From assembly GCA_038380795.1 (NCBI GenBank), contig CM076268.1, positions 4,519,001-4,583,000 on the forward strand: a stretch of DNA of 64,000 nucleotides. Reading direction: 5' to 3'. Below the pieces are notes generated by a model, which saw only the letters and a list, made by a program, of their open reading frames with translations, ran no database searches and had not been told where the DNA came from. Below, one piece after another: positions 1 through 12,800 of this stretch. Position numbers and translations under genes: made by a program. Origin of the DNA: Pyrocephalus nanus (Eukaryota > Chordata > Aves > Passeriformes > Tyrannidae). Position 1 is the first letter of the stretch. Each line of letters begins with the position of its first letter.

Positions 1-1899
1 ATTTTACACTGGAGTTTTTTTAAGACTGAGCTGCATGTTCATGTCCCAGATCTGGGGGAGCTGGAGCCTCAACAGTTTAAAAACAAAACACCTCCATCTT
101 CAGAAAAGTCTTTTTCCTATTTTTTCCCCCATTTTTCCCCAGTCAGGATGAGAGATGATTGTACCTCTGTGTAAGCACAGGGGCTCAGGAGCAGGTGTCA
201 ATTAGAATTCTGTTGTTTCATCTCCCAGTGAACAAAATTTAACACTGGAAAGCTCCTTTTGGTCTCATTTTTCCCCTCCTGCACAGGCACCTGGCTCATG
301 GCTCTGTTTCTTTGCATCCTGATACTGCCAAGAGCCAAAATGCAGTTATTAAAGGATTATTCTAATTGTGAAACCTGGGAATTCACTACCTTGTCATCCT
401 TTTTTTTTAAAAAAAAGAGACTGATTTAGCAGAAAAACTCTCCTTGCAGGTGTTTTGGGCAGCTTGGTGACATTGGAAAGCTCTTGATCCCTGGTAATTC
501 CCTTGGATATATTGAGCAAGAACATTGTTTGCTTACACTGTTTTTAATCCTTCATTATAAGACTTCACCAGCCTTTCCAGATCTGAATTGTGGCAATTTG
601 CTTTCCTTGGCCTCTGTTGTCCCTGTGCTGGAAAAATCCTGAGCCTGAATTCCCCTTCAGATCCCGACTGAAACAGGGGAGTGTGGTGGGGAACAACATT
701 TCATCTTGGTTGTAAAGTCTGGTGAACAGCAACCAGATAGAAATCAAATTTATATATTTTTTTTTTTTTTATTTCTGAGCACTTCAAATACTTTCCCTTT
801 GAACTGTGTCTGTCCAGTGCATGCAGATAAAAAGCTGGACTGTATTAGGAAATAAGTTATGTTTTCTGAGAGTCAAAATGTTAAAAAAATTTTTTTCTGA
901 TCTTTTTTTTTTCCATGGACTGGTTGTTGCTGAGGGTTCCCTTTTCTTTGTTGTCCATCATTTGCTTGTTGAAAACCTCCCACCACTCCATTCCTCACAA
1001 AGGATGGATATAAACTGGTTGTGACAGCAGGATTAGTTAAGAGCTCTCTATCTTAAATGTTGCAGTATCCAGGTAACTCTGAATTATTACAATTAATGCT
1101 CCAGGATGTCTGTGAACTGTGGAAGTTTGACCTTTTTATCCACTCTGACAATCTGATCTGAAGCTTTGATTATCAGCAACAGAATAAATGTGTCCAACTC
1201 TAATGAAAAATCCTATCAAAAAATATAAATCTCATCAACCTTTTTAGGGCCTGTGAGTTCCTGTGCTCTGAGATACTCGTTGTAAATCGAATTCCAGAGT
1301 GATTTCAGTGAGCTAATTCAGAAAAAAATGGGATATGAGGTTAAACATTGGCTGATCCTGGATTTTTCCCCTTGAATGATACTGCATCTTTCAATGATCA
1401 GTCTTAATTAATCAGCTTTCATTAGTTTTTTTTTTCTTTGAATAAGAGAATTTGAAAGGCTCGAGGGGGGTCACGTGGACTGACAGCAAGTGTTGGAATA
1501 ATCCCGTGAGGAAATGGGGAGTTTTGGGATATGATGGAACAGTTCCAGTGAGGAGGTGTCAGTGTGTTGGGGGAAAACGTGGAAGGGCTGGTTTATAACT
1601 TGGAAACCCAAATTTCTGACGGTGAGGGCTGGTAAATGGATTTTGGTGGCGTCTTAGCACCCGTCCTGCTTTGGGAGAATGGGAAATGAGCATCTGAGGG
1701 ATGAGCTGTACTTGGGGAATGAGCACAGGGCAAGGGGATGGGAATTCCCACAGGCAAAATATTTGGCTTAAAAATTGCTTTAGGGACCTAAAAGAAAACA
1801 TAAATAAATGGTCTTTGAATGCATTTTGCCTGGTTATGCTCAGAGTTCAGTGTGACACACACCCCTTTTGGTCAGTGATGAAGCCTGACAGAGCAGCTA

Positions 1900-1926
1900 T
1901 TAATAATAATAATAATAATAATAATT
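1900..1926. repeat. (TAA)n microsatellite
   Basis: Nine uninterrupted TAA units in noncoding DNA of the INSYN2A/DOCK1 intron. Confidence 0.97.
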
Positions 1927-4900
1927 AGAATTACCTGTGCACTTCCAAGAGGGAATAGTTATACAAATGACTTTAATAAAAGGCACAGAAGGGTGTTCTG
2001 CTGGTGTTAGAACTAGAAAATAAAAACTGCTTCTGTGGTAGTCAAATACTTCACTTTACCACTGGAAACAGCTGAGAAAATGGTGGGTATGGATTAGAAT
2101 TTAAAAAAACCCAACAACAAACACTCAACCATCAGTGGCCCAAGGATCACAAGATCCACAAAGGGCAAAAATTACTTCTTTTCCTTGACTAAGGAAGATG
2201 CATCCAAAGAGATTTCCTGGCTCTGCCTTGGGAGGGTGAATTGTGACAACCTCCAAGGTGTTTCGGTGTGTCTGAGTTTGGGAATGGTCTGTAAATGATG
2301 CATAAGCTGAAATACAGCAACTCCAGCGAGGGCAAAGGGGAAGGATTTAGGAGGTGGTGTCAGGAGGATTAGTGAAAGGAATGGGACTGCTCCAGAGGAC
2401 AGGCAGGGTGGATGAATATAGAGATCCCAACACTGGAAATAAAGGCACTCATCGTAGTCCTCTCCCCAAGGGCTGCTGTTACAGGCTCCAAAAACCTGCT
2501 GTCCCTCAGAGTATGACACAATTTGTGCCTCACAGATGGAATTTGCCACCTTCTCTCTGCTTTTCACGTCTTTATTTGCAGTGCCTTCTGCTGTTAAGCT
2601 GATCTAGTGCTTCCCTCCATATCCAGGTTTTCTCCTGGAAATGGTCCTGTCAAACCTCTCCTTTGCCAGGGCTGTAGTTGAAGAAACAAACCCAAAGAGG
2701 GTTTGCTCTCCCCTTTGGTGAAACATTCCCCCCAAACACATAACAGTGGTTTATTTTCTGCTTAGAACTGAGAGTGAGAGCCCCAGATATCCCTTAGTCA
2801 CTAAAAAGCATGAGCTGACATTTAAATTCCCTCCATATCAACGTGTTCTTTCAGAGCCTCTTCGAGGGAGTTTGTCGAGAGCTCTTTAAATTCCTGAGCC
2901 ACTACTGACTAATAAATGAATATAAATTATCTCTGAAACAGGTTCATTTAACTCTTGTCCAATGTGTAGCATTTGGCCTGTCAGAGTCAAAATACTGTGA
3001 CTTGTTTTTGTGTGGCAAATTGAGCACTTTGTTTGTTAAAATTGCTGATTTGTTGTATAATGAGGAGGGCCCAGATTTCTGTTGCTTTCCACAGGGAGCG
3101 TTTAAAGGGCAGGTCATTGTTGTTCTCCAGCAGCAAAATATTTTTGATTATGTGTTCATCTTGTGTTACACATTTCCTAGATATTATTAGCCAGGCTTTA
3201 GAATTATTAGCTTGCATTTGTGCTTCACACAGAGCAGAATTTGACTTGGTAAATTCTGTATCTGAATCCAGACAAATATGTCTATAAGTGATGGAGATTG
3301 CTAATAGTTTCTCATATAAAACTGGAGCATAAAACTGGGTTTGTGTTGTGCAGCTGAACCCTGCATCATGTAATATTCAACATTTTTTTTTTAAAACTCT
3401 GGGCTTAATTGAAGCTGCAGCTCTGCACTTTCTTCATGCCTGACTTAAGGCATCCAGCAATATCTGTGTTTTGCTGGGATATAATTTGGTTTTTTGTAGA
3501 AGCTTCCACACAGAAGGTGGAATTGCCTCTTTGCCAGAGGTTTAGTAAATAATGATGGAAATAACACACAATTTTACTAATTTCCTCTGATGTTGGGGGG
3601 GGTCACAGGCTGGCTGGGCTTCTCCTCCTCCTCCTCAGGTGGTTTTTCCCTTTCCTTCAGCAGAGTTGGGAGCTGTTGCTAATTGCAGATGATGTAGCAC
3701 TGACATTTTGGGGAGTATACAGAGATGATCCTGCTGTCTTCAGAGATGCTGCTGCACTTCTGCTGGCATTGACTCATTTAGTGATGAATTGCAGTAATAG
3801 CAGTTCAGGACCTACAGCATATTAGTGAAAATGAATCCACTGAGCACCAGTCCCAGGGCACTACAACAGCACTTAAAGAGCACTGATTTCCTTAAAGGGA
3901 GAAAAATCTGATTAAGAAATTTAGCTGTGCTTTTGTTTTCTGGATTTGGAATTTTATTTTTTTTTTTTAACCAGCAGTGTGTTACTTGTATTTGCTTCTT
4001 GTAGTGTGTTATCCTAAGGAATTTAATATACACAAAGAAAACCAGGAGAGTTCCATAAACACAGAACATTTCTTCCTGTTTTAGCAGATGGAAGACTCTT
4101 GTATTTTATAATAAACAGAGATGGAGCAGTAGCACTGCTTTAATGTCTTCATATTAGCTGACCTAATACTTGGTTATAACAGGAAAAAAACCCCAACATG
4201 CTGAAATGGAGAAGACACGTAATAATTTACACAGTGCCGGGTGTCTGTGGCAGAAATGTCCAATGAATGCAGCAGTTGGAAAGAATTATTCTAACAAAAG
4301 GATGGGGCAGGCTATCATTGAAAGAGTTGTCTAATTGGAGGGGAATGGGGATAAAGACAAGCTTCATGTTAATGATGTGTTGGTGCTTTGCAGGAGAACA
4401 GAGTGTTCTCCCAGCTCTGGAGTGTGATCAGGGGAGAACAGCAATGGCATGAGCATAATCTCCTCTGGGCAGCCTCCTTTAAAATCACCCAGCAGCCAGG
4501 ATATGAGGGATCTGGGACGCAAGGATTCCTGAAACAGGAGAAAATAGACAAGTTTGCATCTGCTTCCTTTTCCCTCCTTCCCCATCTCAACCCCAGGGAG
4601 GGGCATGTTTGGGTCGTGTCTCAAGCATGTGCAGGAGTAGCTGGAAGTGGTTCCAAGTACACAGGAGTGTTAATAGACAGTCTTTTTTAGTCAAATCTAG
4701 TCTTGTAGACTCTAATACAGAAATCTGTGTGTCTGAGAGGCTGTAGAGATGTTCTGAACTGGGGTTTAAGGATGGTTTCACTATTTTAGGGCTAATGCAG
4801 CTTTGCCAGGTTGAAATTATTCGAAGACAGTCGTCGATAGTTTTGTGCCAAGGGCTCGCCCCTAATGTTGGCTACATTAAATATCTCTGCTTCTCTCAGG

Positions 4901-5201
4901 GCAGTAAAAAATATAGGTATTTGCTGCACCTGTTGCTGTGCTGTCTTTGGGAAGAAGATAAAAAATGGCTGTACAATTGTCTGGAGGAAGCAGAGGTATT
5001 TATAGCAGGTGGCCTCGTGGGTGGGTGTGGGTGTTCCTGCACACGGGGTTCTGGGGGATCAGGTGATGAGTTGTGATGAAGGAAGAATTTTTCTGGATTT
5101 TGTGATTTGACAAGCTACTTGACACTTCTGTCCAAATCTCCTGCAGTTTCTGTATGTTAAGAAAGGCAGGGGAATTATTATGAATAATAATTTTAAAAAG
5201 T

Positions 5202-5251
5202 TGAATCCTGGAGTCGTTTAGGTTGGAAAAGACCTTTAAGATCATTGATCC
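5202..5251 (-). mobile_element. CR1 3'-end fragment (short)
   Basis: AATCCTGGAGTCGTTTAGG followed by TTGGAAAAGACCTTTAAGAT is the reverse complement of the CR1 3' terminus. It is the only CR1 I see in the first 13 kb. Confidence 0.75.
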
Positions 5252-6400
5252 TGTGTGGTTTTCAGCTACATCAAGAGACTTCCTAGACTGAAGATCCAGG
5301 ACTTGATAAGGTCCTGATATAGATAATTAATATTGATATAGGTAATACTACAACCAGCTGTAAAATTAACTAAAAGCACCAAGGCTGTGTTGGCAGCGGT
5401 GTCCAACAGCTGAGAGGACTCTTCAATGACAAACATTTTTAGTTTTTAGGATTAACATGATTTGTACATTCCTAAAGAAAGAGTTAAATTAAAGATGTAC
5501 CTTTCTGGCTCAAATGAAAACATGAGCTGCTTCAAGTAGCACAGGCTGCCGGGTTCTTAATTTTAAAATCCTGATTTCTTCTGACAAATTGTGATTTAAT
5601 TGCAGAAGTATTTAAAAACACCCAAACAGTGCACATACATTTTGAGGTATGTTCTTTGAATAAAGATGAGGGAAATAAGATGAGTCAGTCTGCAAAATGC
5701 TTGTTAAGGTTATGTAATAGAGGGATTGAACTGTCCAGGTAAAGACTAAAGGTTGTACTGAGTTTACACTATTTATTTAATGCCTTACAGGTCGATTTAA
5801 ATAATGAAATATAGGGATAAACACAATTTTCTTTCTTTCTGCTTGAGTTTATTGTGTTGAGCTGTGTGAATGCTGTAAGAAATGCTTTGATATTCCAAGT
5901 TTTCATTTCATTTCCTTCTGAAAGAAATACCATGAAAAATTCAGAAGGTGAGAGTAAACCAGACAAGATTCATATGCCATTAATGGAATTATATTAAGAG
6001 TTGTAATAATATCCCTTAATCTTAAAAAGGGAAGTCTCTTACAGAATTAAGGTTTTTCTGCTGCTTTTCATGCCGTGTGAGGAATTATGGTTAATGCAAG
6101 TTGCTGATGTGAAAGCATCTTTGCTAATCCTGTTTTGAGAGCGGCTCGTTCTGCGCTCTGAGGAAAAGGCACAAGATGCATTATAGGCCCTTCATTAAAT
6201 AATTGCTTAATTAGATCCCAGGACAAGCAGATAGCAATCTGTGAATAGTGCTGGCAGGTTTCCCTAGGACAGGCCTCTAAAAACTTCACGTGGGAGGTGC
6301 CACGTGTGTGGCGGCGGGTGCGCGTTGACATCAGCGAGTTCAAGGGTGGGATAGTTGGAAAAGACATTTTAAATCAGCCTAAACTCACGCAAAAACGCTT

Positions 6401-6408
6401 CTACTCAC
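6401..6408 (-). other. INSYN2A: INSYN2A splice donor after the main coding exon
   Basis: Read on the minus strand, the exon ends AGAGAAGG and the intron begins GTGAGTAG. Without splicing, the frame would stop immediately (GGG TGA). The split glycine codon GG|N agrees with the human protein, which continues Gly-Leu-Ser-Tyr at this junction. I looked for the next exon (a motif resembling LSYRTGQDTANCDTC) on the minus strand of 1-6400 and did not find it. Confidence 0.9.
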
Positions 6409-7589
6409 CCTTCTCTGTGAGCTTCTCCTTTCTCGAGCTCCTGTATAACACCCAACAACACCTTTATGGTTTCCTGACTGGAGCTGATCAAGCTTTCCAT
6501 CATCTGAAGCTGCGCTTTCAAGTCCACAACTTCGGTGTGAGGCACGATTTGTTGGCATTCCTCGCTCAGGGCCACGGCCGCCTGGCAGGGCCGGCCCTCC
6601 TGCAGGGGCGAGACGTTCACCTGCAGGGGCCGGTTGTTACATTCGCTGGCCGGGCACCGCGCCCGCGCCGCGCACGCCCCGGCGTCGCCCGCCGCGGGCT
6701 GCACGCCGTTCAGGTGCACCGTCCTCCTCCTGTCCTCCTCGGCGCACGGCGACCAGTCGCCGAGGTTGGGCAGGTCGGGCTGCGAGGCCGGCAGGTAAAC
6801 GGTGGCCACCTCGGTCTTGAAGACCCTCCCGTGGTGGAGGGGCTGGGCGGCCTCCTCGCCGCTCAACCGCGCCGCTGCCGCCGCCGCTCTCCCCCGGCTG
6901 GGCGGCCGCGTGGGCTCGTCCTCGGCGGGGTCGGCCAAGTTCGGGAGGGGAGGAGGAGGCGGCTCTTTGGGAGAACTGTGCAAATCGCTGCTTTTCCAGG
7001 CCTCGGCGCCGTCGTCGTGCGCGCCCGCGTTGGCGCGCTCCGAGACGTGGGAGATGAACTCGGCCGTCTGCAGGCTGCCCGCCTTCCTGCCCCACGCGAC
7101 GGCCTCCGCCGAGCCCCGGCCCTCCCTGTCCTTCACGTCGATCAGAAACCCGTTGTTCTCGCCCTGCAGGGTGTCCACGGTCGAGGCGCTTTTAAGAATA
7201 TTCCCTTTTTTCCGGTCCAGAGGGAAGGTCTGGTAACACTTCTTGAGATCGGGGGAAGTCTGGACTCCTGTGCTCTTGGTGACGTTGGGGATGGACCTTC
7301 GGGCGGGCACCGTCATGTACTTGCGATACGCCGTCTTGTAGGCGATGGCCTTGGCGTCCCTCTTGTTGGGGTCCTGCGTGCTGGAGGTGGAGGTGGACAG
7401 CTCCTTGTCCCTCTGCTCGTTCTGGGCCTCGCAGATATCCTTAAACCTCACCTGCAGGGCTTTGTTCCGTTTCTTGATCTGCCGGTTGGGATCCAGCGCG
7501 TATTTCATCTCCAAGGCCAGGGAAGCCGCTGGCTCGACGTCGCTGTCTGAGGCGGTGAGTAAGCATTTGCTGGGCTCCTTACTCACCAT
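6409..7589 (-). CDS. INSYN2A: INSYN2A (FAM196A), inhibitory synaptic factor 2A, main coding exon (partial protein, residues 1-394)
   Basis: Family knowledge: INSYN2A is a vertebrate brain protein of the inhibitory (gephyrin/GABA-A) postsynaptic density. Seen here: 393 complete codons plus two bases of a glycine codon, starting at an ATG in good context (A at -3, G at +4) five bases after a splice acceptor. Recognisable conserved blocks are ALDPNRQIKKRNKALQVRFK (residues 31-50), YRKYMTVPARRSIPNVTKST (88-107), TGVQTSPDLKKCYQTFPLDR (107-126), GRVFKTEVATVY (254-265) and a C-terminal predicted coiled coil from about IVPHTEVVDLKAQLQMM (348-364) to ELEKGEAHREG. The middle (about 155-345) is GC-rich and low complexity, with a five-proline run (210-214) and a six-alanine run (235-240). 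The exon ends at a donor in phase 2, so about 85 C-terminal residues (judged from my memory of the human protein, near 479 aa) must be encoded in exons left of position 1. The gene is nested antisense in a DOCK1 intron. Identification is firm; the exact function in this species is inferred from the family. Confidence 0.96.
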
Positions 7590-7600
7590 GATGCCTGCAG
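7590..7600 (-). other. INSYN2A: INSYN2A splice acceptor and 5-base leader before the ATG
   Basis: The minus strand reads CTGCAG|GCATC followed by ATGG, with a T-rich tract just upstream. The frame stays open for 11 codons beyond the acceptor only by chance; those upstream residues (MCCNTRLFALF...) are intronic. This acceptor implies a separate noncoding 5' exon or exons at higher coordinates. The CpG island at about 19.2 kb is the candidate. Confidence 0.8.
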
Positions 7601-7641
7601 CCAAAAACAGTGCAAAAAGCCTCGTATTACAACACAAACGC

Positions 7642-7703
7642 TACTTTTCCCCCTCAGGTTTGCAATATTTGGGCTACTTTCTTACTTTTCCCCCTCAGGT
7701 TTG
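7642..7703. repeat. Two copies of a 21-base direct repeat, 41 bases apart
   Basis: TACTTTTCCCCCTCAGGTTTG occurs at 7642-7662 and again identically at 7683-7703. The partial sequence GGGCTACTTTC between them continues the pattern. It lies 40-110 bases upstream (minus-strand sense) of the INSYN2A acceptor and looks like a short tandem duplication. Confidence 0.85.
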
Positions 7704-7735
7704 TGGTTTTTGGCCTGCTTTCCCCTGATACGCCT

Positions 7736-7747
7736 AAAATGGCCGCC
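7736..7747 (+). promoter_or_regulatory. YY1-like motif
   Basis: AAAATGGCCGCC resembles the YY1 consensus AANATGGCGGC with one mismatch. It lies about 140 bases into the intron preceding the INSYN2A coding exon. A second, similar motif is at 7913-7924 in the same orientation. Confidence 0.3.
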
Positions 7748-7912
7748 GCTCGCCACCCATGTGCTTGGCTCTCTAAAGTCAGAGTCCTTCGTGTTAGATT
7801 TTGGTTTTTCTAGAGAACTGTGCTTTTTATCTTGGTTTGTGAACACTTTCTCCTCAAAGAGGAGGATTCCTGGCAGCGGGAGTTTTTCCAGACCCCTTTC
7901 CAGAGGACAGGG

Positions 7913-7924
7913 ATTATGGCGGCT
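7913..7924 (+). promoter_or_regulatory. Second YY1-like motif
   Basis: ATTATGGCGGCT carries the core ATGGCGGC. It is about 177 bases from the first motif in a mildly CpG-containing stretch (7.73-7.95 kb). The pair could mark a minor proximal promoter of INSYN2A, but no transcription evidence is available. Confidence 0.3.
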
Positions 7925-9807
7925 CGCTTGGCACGTCCCTGCAAATCAGGACGTGCTCCCAATGCCTGAATTCACCTGGTAGCTAATCAAAACTCCGGGG
8001 AAAATGAAAAATAAGTGTCTTTGTGCAACTAAAGAAAACTCTAGAGCTCTGACCAGCCTTAATTCTCCTTTGGTGCAAATGTTTAGTAGCAAGAAGTATC
8101 ACACTGGTGTTATTTTTTACTCTGGGCCTGCTTACCAAACACATTCTCCTGTCTGATGTATTTGGTGTCTTTGCAAGAAACTAACTGGTCGTTAGAGGTG
8201 TTGTGATTTGGATTTTTATAAAACTTTACCTCATAGCCATACTTAAATATAATCTAAATATAACCTAAATACAGATTAATTATTATTAGCAACTGGTTGG
8301 TGCTGCTGGATGCGTAGAATTTATGAACTAGTGAAGTTTGTGGAAGAAGTCAGCAGTGCATCAATTAAGGGTTTGCTTCAAATGTGAACCAGCTCATCCT
8401 TTCCTTGAGGCAGTAAATGCCTTTATGATACAGCTGCTTATCCCAAAGGATCCTAAAGCACTAAAAAAAACCCCCTCCAAACCTGTGATGATTCACAGAA
8501 ATTACTTAATCTGCCATTGAAATATGAACACCTCCTCAAGGACGAGAAGATGCCAACCCCCCCCCAAAAACCCAACAGCTCTGTGGTTGTTCAGATCACA
8601 AGGGAATCTGTAGTAGCAGGATAGTTAAGATCTCATTTTTACACCTCATTTGAAATTGTCATTTTTACTCTCCTATTGCACAAATTCCTCCCTGAGACTT
8701 GCTGAATTACCAAATTCCCACTTAATCCAAATATTCTGCATGCATCTCCTATTTAACCACAGATGGACCCTCAGAGGGACTCGGAGTACGATGTAAAACG
8801 AGTAAAGGGACTTTCAGGTGTATTTAAAATAAGTTTTTAATTAAAATTCCTTTGTTTATTAAATAAAATATGTGGAACTCTTGAAGAGTTAAGTGCCACG
8901 ATAGCATATGTTTTATAAAGCACAGGAGAGTGAATCTTTATGACTGGTCTATATTTAGTTTTAATTTAAGAAAGCATAATGGGGAAATCATTTTCAGTGG
9001 AAAAATTTGAATGTTTATGGGTTTTAAAAGCAATAATAACACTTCCCTAAAGATATTAAGACACACGGTGTGCATGGTTGGATGTCTGGGTCAAAAGATC
9101 TCAAGCAGATGTGTCATTACTTAATTTTTATTTCGGGTTTTAATTCCCTGGTCCCAGTAATTTGTGAACAAGTAACTGAAATATTCCAGAATCCACCTAG
9201 TTTGCCTTTTCTACCTGACTTGTGAGGCTCAGGTAGAGGTGAATGAGCTGCAGTTGTTTGAGGAGGGGAAGTTTCTGGCTGGCTCTGTGTGATGTAGTGG
9301 AGAGTCTGTAGAAGAAAGCAAAAGGAGGGAAAATTCAGGACAAAAACGTTCAAATAATGGATTTTGAAGTTGCCAGATTAGTTTTCCACCAGATGTGTTA
9401 AATATACAGGCCTAGCAGCCGATACCAAAGTGACCAAGCCACTGTTTTGGGGGAAAAGAGTGAAAAATGGGAATTCTAGCAGGAAGCCTGAACATTAAAT
9501 TAGAGTAGTGTGATCCTTTTGTGCTGGCCTGGGGGGAAAGAGCAGTTATCCCTCTGCCTTTAACACATGATGAACAAATGCAGACAGATTTGGAAGGGAA
9601 TAAATTGACTATATATGAAAGTCAGGAATTTTTTGTTCCCCTTGAAACCCTAAATGAGGACCTTTGTTAGGGTCCTGTACTGGCTGTGTTAGGCTGTGTT
9701 TTATTTACAATCTCATTTGTGAGTGAAGTTGTGGCTTTATCTGAGAGAAATTCTGCAAACAGAGCCCTACAGGGTCACACCTTCCAAAGATGGGGATGGT
9801 AGGAAAC

Positions 9808-9843
9808 CCATCCATCCATTCATCCATCCACCCATCCATCATG
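9808..9843. repeat. (CATC)n microsatellite, imperfect
   Basis: About nine CATC-type tetramers, with CATT and CACC variants, lie in the intron between the candidate INSYN2A first exon and its coding exon. Confidence 0.95.
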
Positions 9844-12800
9844 GAATTTTGGGGTGTTTTAGTGAAGAAAGCGCTGTGTAAGATACAAACCTGATCCATC
9901 AGCTTGCAATTGGACACACATCAGCTTTAGGCATTAGAATATGTTGTAAAAACTACTGTCAAGCCCCAAGCTCTGCATTTCCAGTCACGTAGAACTACTG
10001 GAAGCAAATGTTCCAAAATGGCTGGTAAATTAATGAGTTTACCAAAAACTAAATACAGGAACATAAAAGCCATTAGTGTTCGAATCTGCTAATGGGAGGT
10101 CCTGCACTACCAAAAAATTGCAGCAAAAATGAAATGCTGCACTTACAAAGATGTGAAATACTCTGTAATTGCTTCTGAAAAGAGAACACATGTTTTTACC
10201 CAAAAAAAGGGCTTAAAAAAATTGGCTATTAGCTCTGAAAGTCACCCATTACAGCCATCTCTGAGGATACCTCAGAGTTGTCAAAGTGAGTTTTTGGGCA
10301 CTGGGTCATTTGACAGCAGGATCCATTAACATGCAATTTATTGGCTGGCTATTTCATGAGTGCCTCTGCCCTGGCTCAACTTCCAGATTATTTCATCTAC
10401 GCCTTTAATCCCAGCATTTTTGGGGCTGCAGGATCACTGGGTTTGTTGGGAATGACTTAACATGGAGTCCCTGACCCAGATAAAACCAGGAGCCCGGTGC
10501 TGTTCTCCAGAGCAGAAGAAGGGGAACTGTATTCTGCAGTTAATTTTAAGCATGTCTTTAATAGCCAATAAATTGATTCCTCACAAAATTGCTCGTCTCC
10601 AGTTTCCCAACCTCCCAGGCCTGATTGATTTAGCTGATCTGGAGTTTTCTATTCCCACCAGTAGCTTGGAGTAATAATTTTATAGATGTCTGTGATTAAG
10701 AATGACAACAACCAAAAGAGCTCGATTTTTTTCTGAGCCTCGCTCGGCTCTCGGTGTCTCCGAGGGGAACTCTCTGGGCTCAGCTGATAAAAGAGCAGCT
10801 GAGCAAAAAGTGGATTGTGGGTTAAACACCTCACAGGGAAGGGTTTATGTAAGACCTCCTGTTTGGTTTCAGTTTTGGGTTGGGCGAGGAGTTGCCTCCA
10901 ATTTTGGGTTACTTAAAGCCCGGTCTCCACAGGATTTTTGGATACTGAGCTTCTCAGTTTGCACGAGCACAGACTTGGTGGCTTTCTCTGTCAGACTTTC
11001 AATTTGACTTTTAGTTGCAGATGCCAATTACATACACATAATAGATTTCAACTTCTTGCTTGTGGTTACTCCAAACAAACCCTAATTTGCTAAACTAAAT
11101 ATTTAAGTTATCACACAGCTTATTTTTTCAGGTTTTAGCTTTGATTTGTTTATAAACTTCTGGCTGATTACCCTTAAGGAGTGTTTCCCCATGTTTGAAT
11201 ATGGAAATAAACGATTAAATAATAATAATAATTAAAAAGTGGTGCACAGAGAAGCCTTAAGTTAGTATAAAACCTTCAGGGGAATTATGGGAACCAACAG
11301 TCCTGTTCCAGGGTATGTCAGCAGGTAAAGTTTAGGTACAAATCTTTGCAGGACCTTCACTCTGCATCCAAAACTCTGCAAAGTCACTGCCCTGGGAGGG
11401 GAATTACAGTGTGGAATTACCACACTGGTTGGTTAACGAAGGAAGAAGAGATTTGGAGCTCTTATTATATTTTGACTCCATTAAATTAGGAGCCTTTTCA
11501 TTCTTTTAAAAGGAATATAATTGTTAGATTAACTGTGTTGTGTTACAAACTTAAAAATCATATAGTATTATTCTAAATATTAATAAGCAATGCCAAGTAA
11601 CAAGATAAAAATGCTGGAAAATATGGATGATCTTAGCTTTTAATTAGTAGCTGTTTGCAGAAACTTTGCCTTTGCTACAAAGTTTTATGGATTTTTAATC
11701 CATAAAGACTGAGGATAAATTAGGACTTGCAGGTAAATTCAGGGGTGCAGGTGTGCCCAGTTTTTGTGGGGTAGAGAGCACTGCTGACTGTTATTAGGAA
11801 AAGTGACGTGGTGGAGCAGCCTGTCATCATTTTATCACAGAGTTGTTCATGTAGAATAACAGAGTTTGCAGTCCTGCTAAATGTCAAACTAGTATTTTTT
11901 TAACTCTGTTTGGAAAGCCTGAGGCACCAGACTTGAATTTTCTCTCTCTTGAACCTCCTTATTTATTGCTCACTACCCAAGTCATTCTTCCTGCTGCATT
12001 TCTAAGTGCCTTGGAAGTCTTTGCTTTGGAATAAACAGGATCATATGGCATTTTGATTTGTCTTTTCTCCCCTCCCATCCACTGGCAGGCTCTGTAAGAG
12101 TGATGTATAAAATCATATCCCAGCTAATGGCTGAGATACCCAATAAATGCCTTTAAATGCTTTTGTGAGCTTCAGCTTTAGAACTAAATGGCAACAAATA
12201 AAATGCACGATTTAATAGGCCTGGAGAATTTTAGATAAAACAGGAATCTATTGGAGGATAAACTATTTAAGAATTTCTTTACAAGCCAAACCAGCTGAAT
12301 GCAGCTGGCATATGCAATTGTCTTTAATTTTGACATTCATACTGTGCTTTCTGAACACAAATTTTAATAATACTTAGGTTTTGTTGCCTCCTATATTGTG
12401 CATATAAAATTAAAAGAGATCCATTCAACGTGACAAACTTCTGGAAAATAAAGGTTATGTAGAATTTTGCAAGAGTAGCACCATTATCAGGAGATTTGCA
12501 CTTGCATTAAGAACAGTGCAGACTTATGGGGTGAATTAATAACTATTAACTTCCTACTGGAACAAATGCAATGTCAAAAGGTACTCCCTGCGAGTTCATG
12601 GTGCTCTAATGCCAAACATTCGCTGGGATTTAGTGTTCTGGAAAAAAAATAATAGAACTGTTACAAGAATTATGCAGCTTTTCCTTACTGTGCTCTGCAG
12701 CTTATGGAGAATAGGAGGAGTGAAGGTTTATTAACATTATTTTGCCATGGAAATCTGGGCAACTCCTTGTCGGGGTTGCAGTGGTTCTGGCAGGAGAAGG

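Larger units (their letters stand above)
1..6400. other. Intronic DNA of DOCK1 (+) and INSYN2A (-), no exon found
   Basis: The next INSYN2A coding exon on the minus strand and DOCK1 exons on the plus strand were sought by their expected protein sequences and not found. The stretch is AT-rich and holds the TAA microsatellite, poly-T tracts near 757 and 3958, and a single CR1 scrap at 5202. The open frames of 60-130 codons have no recognisable similarity and no supporting splice pattern. Confidence 0.75.

Noticed and set aside
6297..7550. 417-codon open frame on the plus strand, antisense to INSYN2A
   Set aside because: It is a GC-driven shadow of the INSYN2A exon: rich in Arg/Gly/Leu/Pro and running past the INSYN2A splice donor. 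The conserved protein is on the minus strand.
9808..9843. CRISPR-like or satellite array
   Set aside because: It is a simple tetranucleotide microsatellite. No spaced direct repeats of CRISPR type exist in this eukaryotic window.
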